A stretch of 64,000 nt of DNA from Harmothoe impar (lineage: Eukaryota > Annelida > Polychaeta > Phyllodocida > Polynoidae): contig OX381704.1 in NCBI GenBank assembly GCA_947462335.1, positions 48,922,942-48,986,941 of the forward strand, given 5' to 3'. Below are positions 38,301-51,017 of the stretch, in pieces; within the stretch, counting starts at the first letter, position 1, and each line of letters starts with the position of its first letter. The position numbers were made by a program, and so were the translations under genes. The notes beneath the pieces were generated by a model, which was given only the letters and a program-made list of their open reading frames with translations, had not been told where the DNA came from and made no database searches.

Positions 38301-38860
38301 TGCTGCCATGTTGGTAGGGGCAATGTGGGGGTGTGGAGCAGGGGGGAGGAACCCTGCCCCATCCACACGCCGACTTGCCTGATAACCCGCCATCGCAGTC
38401 CTCATGTTGGATAGGGTTCAGTAAGGGAATCACATTTTGCTTCTTGCTGGAGCTGGCTGTATTGCTGGCGTCCATCTAGATGGGCTGATAATGAGGGTTC
38501 CTCCTGCTCATGTTCCCTGCAGCCTGCCAGCCTTGAGCCGCCACGTTATCAGCCTGCAGATAAGGGCTGTCAAGTGCTCCTGACGCTAGTACACGCTGCC
38601 AACGTAATCTGCAGAACACGGTGCCGGTAAAAATAAAGAGCTGTCAGAATATCGAGCAGTCCATTAACGTATTGCATCGGAATGTAGACTTAGTTTCATG
38701 GATGCAGCCTGTGGATGGAAATGTTATTTTAAAGGTAATCACGACAGAGATCGCATGAGTCATACTGCAGCAAAATTACTAGAAGTACTCTAAAAAGAAG
38801 TATATATTTCTCATGAGGAAATGCCATGTAAGGCTGATGCAAATAGTGGCAGAATCATCT
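35302..38860. other. Noncoding stretch, three clustered GAGCTGCTC words
   Basis: No gene was recognised. GAGCTGCTC occurs three times at 37,349-37,386, partly as a 17-bp tandem duplication. The segment at 38,480-38,780 contains an inverted pair of GATA sites (TTATCAGCCTGCAGATAAG) and other factor-like words and is a candidate regulatory element. The open frames at 37,880-38,480 are GC-driven and overlap on both strands. Confidence 0.3.
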
Positions 38861-38861
38861 T

Positions 38862-39009
38862 CAGCCCATTAAGGGGCGAATAGTGCTTTACTGTAACATC
38901 CCCTACCATCGTTATGTTCGGGTATGATGTATAGCTGACTCACCAGATCTGCAGTCATGACGACAAACGATATATCACATTACAACACTATGCGGCACTA
39001 GAAGTGTTA
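38862..39009. mobile_element. GCATAGTGC-family repeat, short copy
   Basis: The left end is a degraded CCCATTAAGGGGCGAATAGTGC and the right end is ACTATGCGGCACTAGAAGTG. It keeps internal GACTCACCAGATCTGCAG and ATGACGACAAACGA segments aligned with the full copies. Confidence 0.5.
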
Positions 39010-40168
39010 AAAACATAAAATGTTTCTACATTATGCAACACTATGGTAGAAGGAATCTACCAAATGTCCTCTGACAAACGTTATCAAGGAGAATCAGAGG
39101 TTGGTCGTCAGAGGATGTACTTGGTCATGTAGATGAGCCCCATGAATATATCTTCAGCCTCAGGCATTTACGAAAATCAATTTGCCACAGATAATATTTC
39201 TTATTTGAAGGGTTTTATATTATGCATATCAAATAGCTGCATGTTATTACCATTTGTCAATCGAACATCTAGAAATATGAACTTTTCTGATAAAGGTATT
39301 CCTATCACATCCCCTTTTATTAACACCACCTTGTGGCTATGACAGGCAGAGACTTGGGATGACTGTAGAATAGGGAGAAACCCAATTTTCCTGCCTTGCC
39401 TTCTCATCGCCTTAGGCCCGTGTTAGTCATTATGGGTGGGCTTATTGGTCATGTAAAGGGAGCCTAGGCAATCATGATGAGTGTGTTTAATACACACGTA
39501 CACCCTGCACCTGCTGGAGGAGGTGGTGCCCACTACATCAAGTAGTCAGAATGTATAAGGTATACAACTCTATCATCATAGGTCTTTGAACTTATTCATC
39601 CATAATCTTTACAAACTACAGCCTCATATGAGGCCATTTAATATCTTTGATGCACTCAAGAGTCCATTGTTATCCCCTTTAAATCGTACTTCAAATGTGA
39701 TGAAATTCATATTTAATCATACATTGTATTGATAGCCAGATCAAAAGAGAGATATAACTGAACAAAGGAAGAAAATCCCCATGCATATGGCAGTACAGAT
39801 ATTTCACGTCATCTCCAAGTATATAGTCAAAACTCTATGACAATAGGACGGATTTATAATTCCTCAAAAATGTAGGTTGATCTCAGCGTCACTTGTGCGA
39901 CATCACAGGTCATGGTATGTACAACGATATTCATATCATTTCCCATCTGTGGGGGCATATCAAACAGACGTCACATATTTATTACTCATATATGTTTTAA
40001 CATGGAGATGGCCACATCAGCACATTATATGATCCTTCTACTCGAACAGCTCTGGTATCTGTGACATATTGTTCCAGGTATAGTTAAGAAATGGTATATA
40101 CTGTGGATTAAACACAGCTTTCTTATAAATTTACAGACCATACAACTATGCCATTATATCATATGGAC

Positions 40169-40292
40169 AAAGGCCCATGGCAAGAGGGTAATTTTGGATC
40201 GTTCGCCCCAAGGTGGGCTGGTGGCGTATCCCATAAAGCTGAAGGCTTCGTGGGATACCGTACCAGCAAAATTACCCCCGCCATGGGCTTTT
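40169..40292. repeat. Palindromic short element
   Basis: AAAGGCCCATGGC and AGGGTAATTTTG on the left face CAAAATTACCC and GCCATGGGCTTT on the right. An inner pair, GCTGGTGGCGTATCCCAT and ATGGGATACCGTACCAGC-like sequence, is also inverted. The whole 124 bp can fold into a stem. No target duplication was clear. Confidence 0.45.
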
Positions 40293-41078
40293 GTTTTTCC
40301 AATTTTGTTCATATTCAAAATATGTTAAATTGCATCACATAACAACCGCCGGTAGATAACAACCTCGATGTTCATATTTTCTGTATCCATGAACAATGAC
40401 ATACTGTACGATCATGCCCCATCCGTCCACAGAACAAGAATAGAAATCTGGCCTTGACATTATTACACAAATCCTATTCTATATCCACCCACCGCCTACC
40501 TCTATTGGCAAACCATCAGTTGAACGTGATCACATCAGGGAATAGGCACAATGAACCTATCATAGGCACGTCATAAAAGATGGATTCAAAGGCCTACCTC
40601 CAACTAATGACTACACCAGTCAATAATGCAGCGACCATACTTTCGGTCCACCATAGGGATATCAATTGTATTTCTAGGTAAAGGCATTATACAATTATAA
40701 CCCTTTATCTGATATTGATATAGTCAATTATTTACATTAGAGGTTTACGTTGTATCGATATGCCTTACTCTCAGCTAACTATTTCGTGTTGGGGCCAAAT
40801 GACCAGAAAGGGATTGATTCATACTAATTATATTGGAATTCATGCAGAACATTTGACCATCATTTAAGTATTGAGCATTTAAGGTTTTAGCTTCACAACT
40901 AATCAAGCATATGCTGGCACATGTTGTATCCCATAAGGGCTACTACCATCATTATATTTAGGATCAGATGTTTTATCATAATGACTCTGACTCTGTGACC
41001 TTGCTGTGCCCTTTTACCTCCAGGGTTGGACGGGATGAGCTGCTCCTCCAGGGCATGCTGTCAGTGTTTGATGGGTGG

Positions 41079-41314
41079 TTAGCCCTGAAAGGGCCGCATA
41101 GCGCATTAATGCATCATGCCCCTTGGTCGTCATGATACATATATGCAGTCCTGAGTAAATTGCCAGCGCTATATTCAAGCATCATGCCGACGTTACGGGG
41201 CTGATCCACCCCAGAATGCAGACCTGGCGGGTAGACTTACCAGGGGTGCATTCATGCATCGTGACGACAAAGGACATACCACAATAAAGTACTATGCGGC
41301 CTCTGAATGGCTAA
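41079..41314. mobile_element. GCATAGTGC-family repeat, full copy
   Basis: The left end is TTAGCCCTGAAAGGGCCGCATAG and the right end is CTATGCGGCCTCTGAATGGCTAA, an imperfect inverted pair. The internal segments TTAATGCATCATGCC and AAATTGCCAGCGC match the other copies. Confidence 0.6.
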
Positions 41315-41789
41315 CTTAGACATGTAGGGAGGAACAGGTCAGTGCACAAATTCATCCCAGAATGCCTGGCAACGGTGCTGACTATGTATACTCTTTCTAA
41401 TAACCTGAAAGAGTGAGTGTCTTGTTAATAGCTAAGAGAGTGATTATTTTTTAACAACAGGGGGGTGGTGGGTATGGGGGGTGGGCAAAAAATGTCGACC
41501 CCTTGACTGTGCTAAGTTCTAATCCGTTGTTTGGAGAGGAATGATGACAACCTTGAAACAGGCGAATATACTACCTTATGAGCCTCTTCGTTTTGAATTC
41601 GCTATATTATATGCGGTAGGCTACAGTGACTTTACTTATACTTACTGTACTATACAGCTATGTGTATGGTTATAGATTAAAGATTCAAGAATGGCAATAA
41701 GGAAATAATACACCTTTGTATGATCGACTACAGTAACCTCTTCATCGATCTCCCCCAAACTTTGATTCATTGTCACATCCTGACATTCT

Positions 41790-41905
41790 CTCCACTCATC
41801 CTCGCGAGTCAGCCCGAAGGGGTGCCATGATGCTTCATGCATCCTGATGACCAAGGACACAAGTGCTTCAAAACACTATGCCACCCTTGAAGAGTTAAAG
41901 TAGCA
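41790..41905. mobile_element. GCATAGTGC-family repeat, right-end fragment
   Basis: Only the right half is recognisable: GCGAGTCAGCCCGAAGGGGTG, then ATGCATCCTGATGACCAAGG, and a terminal CACTATGCCACCCTTGAAGAG. Confidence 0.45.
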
Positions 41906-42114
41906 ACTTATTTCATTCAGGACTAGCTCGAACACGCTTTTAATGCACTAAGAAACCCTGATTCTAAATGTTCCGTTCTATCTACCTGTCAGTGAGAAAT
42001 CCCCACGGCAAAAGAAGAGCAGGCTCATTAGTTGGTGACCTGCTTGTGGCTTCAGGTAACTGCTCAGCTGTCGGCATGAGCAGCTCCAGCTCATTCCAGC
42101 TCATTCCTGCTAAT

Positions 42115-42322
42115 TCTTTAAGGACAGAATTGTGCTTTAAAGTGCATTATGCCCTTGCTCGGCATGATGCATGAATTTAAGCATCATCCTGGTTGATACA
42201 CTCCCGAGGGGTCGGGATGATGATGAATGCAGACATGGTGAGCAGACTACATGCACCATGACTACATGGCAAAAAATGGCAATCAGCTTAAGCTATAGCA
42301 CTATGCGGCCCTTAAAGGGCTA
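42115..42322. mobile_element. GCATAGTGC-family repeat, copy
   Basis: The right end, CACTATGCGGCCCTTAAAGGG, is intact and the left end is degraded. Internal GGTTGATACACTCCCGAGGG is shared with the copy that surrounds the DIRS-like element. Confidence 0.5.
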
Positions 42323-43598
42323 GGCTAGATGAGGGAGGCTGGGTGGGAATGGTGCATGGGGGAGTGTTCCACAGCTCGGCTCTCCAGACATGTCGTCAAA
42401 CATTCATGTTCTAATCGCCTCATTAGGTTCTGCTTGTGAGAAACCTGACATCTGTCCCCTCCCCCCCCCCCACTCCTATCTCCCTACACCCACACTACCA
42501 GACACCTTCCCATGTATTTTACATGGCCCTAAAACAATAGCTCACGCCCTGCCGTGCCTGTGGGTCGTTGGGGGGACGGTGAACATGACATGCGGCCCTG
42601 TAGCCGCCCCCACTGCCTCTTTATTTGGCACGTGCACGGAAGGGCAGTGGGGTTGTGCAGTGCATGTGTATGGGGCTGGAAATGGGGAGCGGACTGGGCT
42701 GGTGGGATGGACATGCAGCATATCGGACAGGGAGTGGCCAGCTTGGTGTAGGAGATGGGCAGATTAGCCTTAATTAGGCTGGCTGGGTGCTGTCTTGGTC
42801 CAGGTGTGTAAGGATAGGAGGTTCTTAGGTGCATAGCATGCATACAATTTGGAACCTGCATTACCCTATTTTGCATCATCTTGGGATAATTAGTGTAAAT
42901 TTAGTTTCCGTTCTTTACCTATCATATATATACACGGTTAGTACAGGGTGACTCACGTGGGGCAAATGGTTCGGTGCCTCAGAATATCTGCCCACTTGGC
43001 AGATTGAGGCCCACAATAACTGGCTCATAGCATTCAACTTTCATATCTCATAGCATTTAACTTTCGTATAACGTTTGACACTAAAACTCCTAACAACAGT
43101 GATACTACAGAAAAAGAATATTGTCATGAGACTATGCCGCTGACAATGAAATACTTAATGAAAAAGCTCGTATGAAAGGGCGACGCCCAAGGGCTATATG
43201 ATAGGCGGAGTGTATTGTTTATTATTTGTCTGATAGAGGCAATATCGTTTCCTGTTACTACAGGAATATTATACACCATGCCAGAAGACTGTATTATAGT
43301 ATTGGGTTACCGTGTGTCGATACTCTTATTTGCTAGGACAAAACCAATTCATATACATGTAGTTGACGTCCATGCTTTTCGAGTAGCTCTTCATAATAAC
43401 CCATTTGTATGTAGATGATTGTTATTTTGTTATGTTCATGTTTCATGAATATAAATCCGTAGTTCTCGGACGTGAGAAAAGGTAATTTTTTATGCCTCTG
43501 TGCCCCGATCCAAGGTGTTCAAACTTTACTCAAATTCAGCCCCCCACGTTGTTAAAAATTGAGCACTCCATAAAAGATCCTTAAATGCATACAGCCTT

Positions 43599-43636
<38 letters not shown>

Positions 43637-46053
43637 GGGAAAGGCCAGTTGACCAGCTCTCATGTCACCACACAGATTCATAATGGAAGAATAAATCATA
43701 TAGATGAAATAGCATGAGTTTGAGTTGAGTTTTATAATTCTATTTGGCAAAAATTACATTTACAAGTAAAGTCTTTCAAAGAAATTCCATGGCATTGGCT
43801 ATGTTCATGGCAGCGGCCTTGATGTATATTAGACGCTGTATTGATGATTCTATGGCATACATAGCGTACATCATAGAGATCATTGCGAGACAGACTATAT
43901 TGATCTTTGTCAATACCGTATTAAAGGGCATGTATTTATAAGCGCCCGATGCTTTCTAGTTTCAAGTGGGTTAACGAGTAATCAACGTTGACAGTTGTTC
44001 AAAGAACATTTGCTCAGGACTTACATTGTGAGTGTCACCTGTTCATACGAGTAATACCACCAGTCAGCCTTGTCTGGCAACGACATTCCTTTTAGGATGA
44101 CACCTGTATTCCATAGCACCACTTGCCAGGTGTCCTTTGTACTTTTGTACACACAAATCAACCGTTAGGAATGTAATCGATGAAAACTTGACGAAGGGTT
44201 CATTTGCATGACGGAGCACCACAGTATCAGAAATACCTCGACCAGTATTAATGATTTTCCAAAGTTACAGATGAAATAAACCAGTCTACCATAACATATA
44301 ACTTTTAAACCGATAGGCATTATATTTAACCAAGAAATGGAATTCTCCACACATTTTAATGAAATGCAAATGGGTTTAAATAAGTTTAAATAATTTCTTA
44401 CTTAGTAGATTTGCAAGACCTTTGGTCTACCAGTTATTGATTAGGCTCAACGTGTATAATTATACACCTACCAATGGGGCTTTATTGAAACAGATACAGA
44501 GATAATAATGCATGTAGAAAACCTGCAGGGCATTTCATGGCATCTACCAACATAGAACTGCTAAGGCTGGGTTACCTATGTTAACTGAGCGGAACAAGTA
44601 CGTGTATCACGCTAATTTGTCATGCTTCCAAGACATGTTTATTGAGCATCGTCTCAGACAAAACAGGATGCCTCCAGGTCTGCTTTTAAAATATTCAACT
44701 ATACATTGTGGCAACCATGCTACAGTCCCGGAGGTTACTGGTATACAACCTTGAAACTCCCTTGACACATGATATACACGTAAGACACCCAGACAGACAT
44801 GTCGGAACACTCAAGAAGCTTTAGGATCTACTGTCTGATACAATACCTTGATGAATCACTTTCCTTTGTATGCTCTGTTTACAAGTGTTATCATATTTTA
44901 TTGAAATACATTATATCAACGAGTGAAGTGTAAATACGCCATCTTGCATAGGATCATTGTAAATTAAGATATTGACATTGGTCAAAGCAATATATCACTG
45001 TCTCTAAGAACAGCTAATCACAAATTAAAATAAATCTAACTAGATCACAATCAGGATACTTCATAACAGTTTATACTTTTCATGTTGACAATGTATATCC
45101 CTTATCGAGTATGGTGGACCATCGAGGAATATTGCGTCTCGTCCGCAAACGTGTTTTTAAACATCTCACTCACGATTAGTAAAGATAGGAAATAAAACAC
45201 ATAACTTATGAATGTCTTGACATAGTTGAATGAAACTATAAATGGGATGTCCTCAACCCAAATGATGACGAGATGAGTAATCGTTTATTGGCACATAATA
45301 GCCTGCTGTGCAGAACACATACCTGATATACGTTTAGACTGCATTTGGAGAGGGAAAATACCTCGAGCATGCAAATAGAAGGAATACCAGTGAGGCGCCT
45401 GTGAACAATGGACATAATCGTCTCATTACCTTCGGCATACAATACTTGTAATACCACCATCTCATCCCCTCGCCTGGAATTCTCCTGTTTACTCAGCATT
45501 CTCACAACTCATGGGCATTGTCAGTATCAGGCCATTCTACCCTCACGTGCATCTTAACCTGGGGTGCAAGGCACACGTGGGGTGTGAAACCCAATCAAAC
45601 ACTAACTATGCTCCTCACCCTGGGACCATCCCCACCCCTTTCTTCCACCCCACCCCCACCACCCCCACCCCACAACACACACTCCGTGGCCTCCAATAGT
45701 GGCCGGACGCGTGCCCAGGAGATCGTCGATACCTCACCTGGCGAGTACCTCGCACACTAATCGTTATCGTGTGCACGGTCGTGTAGGGTGGCGTGATGGG
45801 AGATTAAAAGTGGACCCAGTCAATAAGGTTTGATTTGGGTTAAAGGCATTATCAAACACCACGCCAGGGTGACGATTTCCTCCCCTAAGTGTGAGCAAAC
45901 CAAGGATCGGTCCATGGTTCAGGTGAGCTGGGGTTTGGTTGACTGCAAGCCTAGCCGACTACATCTATTTTCATTTTGATGCCATCAAACTTGTTAAAAT
46001 ATAATATTTGGTAAATCAAATCGGTGAGTTTATCTTAAGATAAATTGGACTGC
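42323..46053. other. Noncoding stretch
   Basis: No exon or element beyond the CA microsatellite was recognised. A GC-rich patch at 42,430-42,770 gives overlapping open frames on both strands without protein-like features. The segment at 44,030-44,140 carries several AGGTGTC/TCACCTG words and might be regulatory. Confidence 0.3.
43600..43635 (+). repeat. (CA)n microsatellite
   Basis: An uninterrupted CA dinucleotide tract of about 17 units. Confidence 0.95.
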
Positions 46054-46057
46054 GGGC

Positions 46058-46417
46058 TGTAACCGGATGCCAGTTACTAGTAACCATGGGAGCAGCTCCA
46101 GGCTGGGTCCAGCAGCCGGGAGGAGCATATTTATAGTTGGGTACTGGTCAGTGGGCAGGGGCTGAGCTGCTCAGCCGGGGAGGCCGAGGTAGGAGCAGCT
46201 CTGAGCAGGACTGACCAGTAGGTATTACAAACATGGTATTGTTTATATATGAGGGGCTGGAGGAGCAGCCTCCAGGCCTGCAGCTTTGTATGTAGGGACT
46301 AATAAACTTGGCACTTCTACACCAGCAGCTCTTGTGAATAGTCGTTCTTACAGCAGCTCCTGGTCCCTGCAGGGTGTGGGGACCAGGGTATAGTTATATA
46401 GACTCTCCAACGTTACA
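46058..46417 (+). repeat. 5' LTR of the LARD-like element
   Basis: Orientation is suggested by CATATTTATAG (TATA-like) near 46,108 and by ACTAATAAACTTGG, containing AATAAA, near 46,300. Three GAGCWGCTC palindromes lie in the first half. Immediately downstream is C followed by TGGATACCACCGAC, a possible primer-binding site starting with TGG; the matching tRNA was not identified. Confidence 0.8.
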
Positions 46418-46499
46418 CTGGATACCACCGACAAGGACTTAAACTCTTTTAAATTGAGTACCTTGGAGAGTAGAGTGGAACCCGCAACCGGCAGAAAAT

Positions 46500-46712
46500 G
46501 AGGAGGTATCAGCAGGGAGAAAGGGGCAGTATAACGTACTGTGTCCTTGCTGTATTTGAGGAGGTATCAGCAGGAAGAAAGGGGCAGTATAACGTACTGT
46601 GTCCTTGCTGTATTTGAGGAGGTATCAGCAGGAAGAAAGGGGCAGTATAACATACTGTGTCCTTGCTGTATTTGAGGAGGTATCAGCAGGAAGAAAGGGG
46701 CAGTATAACGTT
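46500..46712 (+). repeat. 58-bp tandem array in the LARD-like element
   Basis: Units begin AGGAGGTATCAGCAGG at 46,501, 46,559, 46,617 and 46,675, giving about 3.6 copies with very few differences. Confidence 0.9.
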
Positions 46713-46736
46713 CTGTTTTCACACCACATCTACATT

Positions 46737-46915
46737 ATCAGAGGACAGGATGTGAGGTTGGTCTACATTATCATGTTATCAGAGGAGAGGATGTAAGGTT
46801 GGTCTACATTATCATGTTATCAGAGGAAAGGACGTGAGGTTGGTCTACATTATCATGTTATCAGAGGAGAGGACGTGAGGTTGGTCTACATTATCATGTT
46901 ATCAAAGGAGAGGAC
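46737..46915 (+). repeat. 41-bp tandem array in the LARD-like element
   Basis: Units of the form CAGAGGAGAGGAYGTGAGG followed by TTGGTCTACATTATCATG are repeated about 4.3 times with a 41-bp period. Confidence 0.9.
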
Positions 46916-47155
46916 TGGGTGAAGCTAACGTACATGTAAATGGAATGACTAATATCAAGGAGTGGGTAGCTGTAACTTTTGGCAGTACTATTAAGGCTGT
47001 TATACGACACTAGCACCAACAGGAAGAAACTCTTGAATCTCATTATTATGAGAACTCTTTTTCTGGACTCATATACATGTATACATGTACAAAGACATTT
47101 CAAAAGAAATAACCATAACTTTTCAAAGAACTATGTCCTACCTGGGAAACTGAAG

Positions 47156-47233
47156 ATGGTGGTAACTGCCACCATCAACACCCCTCAGGTAGCAAAAGGG
47201 GCCACTCCGGAAGTGACAAGTCACAGTGTGAAG
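47156..47233 (+). other. Exon-like open segment inside the LARD-like element (a)
   Basis: The ATG at 47,156 opens 26 codons (MVVTATINTPQVAKG and onward) ending AAG|GTAAAG, a fair donor, in phase 0. With segment (b) it could form a small spliced frame. I do not recognise the peptide, and chance is a real alternative. Confidence 0.2.
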
Positions 47234-47578
47234 GTAAAGTCTAAGGATCCTACCTCCACAGTACACGGTTTGGTGTACATTTAGGCTTTTAAATATTGTA
47301 GAGTAATGAATATGTTTGACCTACTCTGTGTCCTAGTGTACGACAGTGCACAGCTAATGCTGAACATGGCCTATAACGAGGATTGGTCAACTACAATTGT
47401 GTAGGTCAAAATAATTTGCAGGGGGTATCAATGCTGTTAAATCAAACATACATATTTCAGTAATGTACAGGGTGTGTTGATGGGTTAATTCTAATGTAAT
47501 TATGCATGGGTCAATGATATGAGGGTGTATTAATATGGATGAGTTCAACTATGCATGTCGTGGCACTGTGCAGGTACT

Positions 47579-47838
47579 GCAGGTGTGTGTATTGTGGTGT
47601 GGGTACTGGTAGCGTACCCTGGAACACTGCAGGTGTGTGTATTGTGGTGTGGGTACTGGTAGCGTACCCTGGAACACTGCAGGTGTGTGTATTGTGGTGT
47701 GGGTACAGGTAGCGTACCCTGGAACACTGCAGGTGTGTGTATTGTGGTGTGGGTACTGGTAGCGTACCCTGGAACACTGCAGGTGTGTGTATTGTGGTGT
47801 GGGTACTGGTAGCGTACCCTGGAACACTGCAGGTGTGT
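47579..47838 (+). repeat. 50-bp minisatellite in the LARD-like element
   Basis: Units of 50 bp starting AGGTGTGTGTATTGTGGTG and ending CCCTGGAACACTGC are repeated about five times with nearly no variation. Open frames on both strands here are repeat products. Confidence 0.95.
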
Positions 47839-48697
47839 AATGAATGTGTGAGCGAATGGGAGCAGCTCTCAGACAAGCTGCTCACAGATAGCGAGGGTAA
47901 TTATTGGGATATCAGTGTATATGGGATATAACAGGAGGCAAACCTTTGTTGGGGATTAGAAAGGGAAGGTAGGAATGGAACTGTGGTAATAGGTCTTAGT
48001 CAGTGCTACAGGAGAAGTAGCCCAGAGTAGCCTATGGAGTAATGAGTAATTATAGCATGGTAGTCCACAGTTGTGGACAAGCAGCTCTGAATGGCTCTGA
48101 GTAGGAAGAGCTGGCCAGTGCTAGTTATTTATGGTACTTTTAGTTTTTGTATGATTGTATGAGGTGCATGTTTTATGTCTGAGTTTAAAGATGAATAGCA
48201 ATATTACCCAGGTAACGCCTGGAAAGTATGCATTTCATTCTCTGTTTTCCCAGGGGATGTTGTTTTTGCTGTGATTGATTCTCTGTATCACATGTCTCTG
48301 TATTGTGGGTCCTTGATGTATTAAGGCACAAAACACACAACCGAGATATGTGCATGCCTCAGGTCTCTAAATGTGGCTGTTGAGATGGTAAATGGGTCAA
48401 TTTAATTCTTTGGGTTCTCATTTTACCATTAACAAAGATGGTACATTTACACACATACATAGAGTCATGTATACCATTACAGGTAACACCTGTAAGTTGC
48501 ACAATAGTTGTGTTGATTATTTTATGTCTAGTGGGCATCCCTGTGACTGCACATGACGATTACATTGCTTGTATGTCGTGACCATGCCATAATTTGCTAC
48601 TATTATGAATGAAGGCTAGATAGGGTTTGGTGTTATTTTCAGAATATATTACTTAATGGGGGTGGTAAAGTTATCAGTTTTGTTTTGTTTCCTTTAG

Positions 48698-48770
48698 AGC
48701 CCTGTAGCTCCTATGCTACCAGTGTGCCTTAACATTGAAGAGAAGGGGTACCAGATATACTGTGTCCAAA
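48698..48770 (+). other. Exon-like open segment inside the LARD-like element (b)
   Basis: The acceptor TTTTGTTTCCTTTAG is followed by 24 open codons (SPVAPMLPVCLNIEEKG and onward), then CAAA|GTAAGG, a good donor in phase 1. The phase matches segment (a). The product is unknown. Confidence 0.25.
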
Positions 48771-49305
48771 GTAAGGTATTATGGAAGGGGTTTTTATGTT
48801 TTGAATTCAGGTAGGGAAATTAGTGTAAACAGCAGTTCAGCTAGGGATATGTATCATGCCGACATGGTCATGTGAATGCTATATCACTGTCAGGAGTAGA
48901 TAGTACAGGTGGTTATATAGGTTGATAAAGACTGGGAAAGGTCCACACACAAGTGCTAGTAGTGATGTGCGTTGCTGCACACAGCAAAACGCCCAAGCAA
49001 TAGTGCAGATGGTGCAGGTGCTTATATAGGTAGCACGCTAGTATGTATGCATGATAGTATGCGTGGTTTCTGGGATTTCTACATTTAATTTCTAAAATTG
49101 CATACCGGATCTTGGGAGGGTTGATAACCTGAGATGCATGTAAGTAACAGACATGTACCTTGGATATAAATGACAGGTAAATCCTGTAAAACATATATAC
49201 AATGACGAATGCTGGGTGTGTTTCTGTGTTATCTAAATTGGCATTTTGTTGTGCAATTAACGGTGCAGATACGAGTGTGTGCTAGATATGCATGGTACAA
49301 ACCAG

Positions 49306-49550
49306 ATGTGCCTTTGGGTTGTTAAGGCCGGATGTCCCTTTGGGTTGTTAAGGCCGGATGTGCCTTTGGGTTGTTAAGGCCGGATGTGCCTTTGGGTTGT
49401 TAAGACAGGATGTGCCTTTGGGTTGTTAAGGCCGGATGTGCCTTTGGGTTGTTAAGGCCAGATGTGCCTTTGGGTTGTTAGGCCGGATGTGCCTTTGAGT
49501 TGTTAAGGCTGGATATGCCTTTGGGTTGTTAAGGCTGGATGTGCCTTTAA
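49306..49550 (+). repeat. 26-bp tandem array in the LARD-like element
   Basis: Units GATGTGCCTTTGGGTTGTTA plus AGGCCG are repeated about nine times without spacers. Units differ at a few positions, and one lacks a base. Confidence 0.95.
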
Positions 49551-51017
49551 TAGAAGCTGACTCATCACATGCATAAAGGCACACCCTAGATAACTGGGGA
49601 AGTGGCCAGCAGGGTAGTTGGAGTGAACTAGCATGTATACTTATTTTGAGCAGGTCACTGGTTTGGGCCAGGCATCTGAGGACTGATCTCTGACTTTCAC
49701 AGCCATCGGCAGTGGGTTAGAATGTACATAAGGAATCAGGAGGCCACTGATAGTTAGAGAAGACCTTCACAGCCATCGGCGGTGGGTTAGGATAAAGATA
49801 AGTTATCAGGAAGGGAACTGATAGTTGAAAAAATAGGGATTGGTTATAACAGTGATAGGATTAGCTGGCCCTGGTACTGGTAATCATTTATAAAGACTAT
49901 TTAGGGATATATAGGCAGTCCACATGAAATCAGAGAGAGAGACAGCCAATCTGGTGTATTGGAGTATTTTAACAGGGGAGGAGAGTGGTCAGTATGGAGT
50001 ATATAGGCAACTATTGAGAGTTTTAATAAATCAAATTCTGTTAGGCAGTATACAAGAGGGGAGGTCTGCAGGCTATGAATATACTGGTAAATACACAACA
50101 GGCTTGTGGAAGGCAGAGGGGCAGGATGCAGGGATGGTTAATCTGCAAGGATTAGGATGATCATATATACAGGGAAGGGGAGCTCAGATCACCTGCATCA
50201 ACAAGCACATTGGCCGCACACTCAGAGTTAACGAGAGGGCATGGGTTGATTACTTATGAGAATTACACAGAATATTTCTGATACTACGTGGCATGCAGGG
50301 CATGCTTACAGTAAAACTACTGAGCATTTCATGCATACACCGATTATTCATTGAGAAATGTGTCATAGAAATAGTTCCATTCATTTAAGTATTGGTAAGG
50401 TTAATGACTGAGGAATAAAATTGTTGTGGTTGTTTGCATTGAGGTTATTGGGAATATTACATCAATAGGATATATGTTAATGCAGTCCTGAGGATCATGG
50501 CTGTGTTGAGTGATATCATGACTTGTGTATGGGGATATTGCTGTGAGTAGTATATCACAGTGAATAGAGTCGACAGTGACGCAGGTGAAATGTTATGATT
50601 ATCAATATTGGGTAATATGGCATCGTGAAATGAAATTAACCAGTTACGCTGGGTGGGACTAACTAGCCAATTAACACGGTGACCCACCGATGCCTACCGT
50701 GTGTGTACCCATTGTGGTAAAACAAGTATTACTGTTGAATCACATGATATTGAAATAAGAAATATTGTATCATATAACACTGTATAGCAAATGTTGGATC
50801 ACATGTCACAAGATTATGTTATGAGTCTACAGTTCTGGTAATCACATGTTATGGTAATTGGACTTTGATAAATGCATAGATATTATAGAATTGCTGATTA
50901 CTGCATGATTGTTGTCAGGGACACAAAGTGTTATAAATGAACATCAGTGTGGGGAATGTGTGGACATTAAGGCTACCTTGTTCCCCCGGGTATTGGACTC
51001 TTTTGGCGACGGAGTGA

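Noticed and set aside
47511..47885. Minus-strand 124-codon frame with perfect internal repeats
   Set aside because: The 50-bp minisatellite is open in more than one frame because 50 is not divisible by three; this gives repeated peptides without coding meaning.
49306..49550. Regular 26-bp direct repeats, resembling a CRISPR array at first sight
   Set aside because: Units are contiguous without spacers, and the DNA is eukaryotic; it is a tandem array inside a retroelement.
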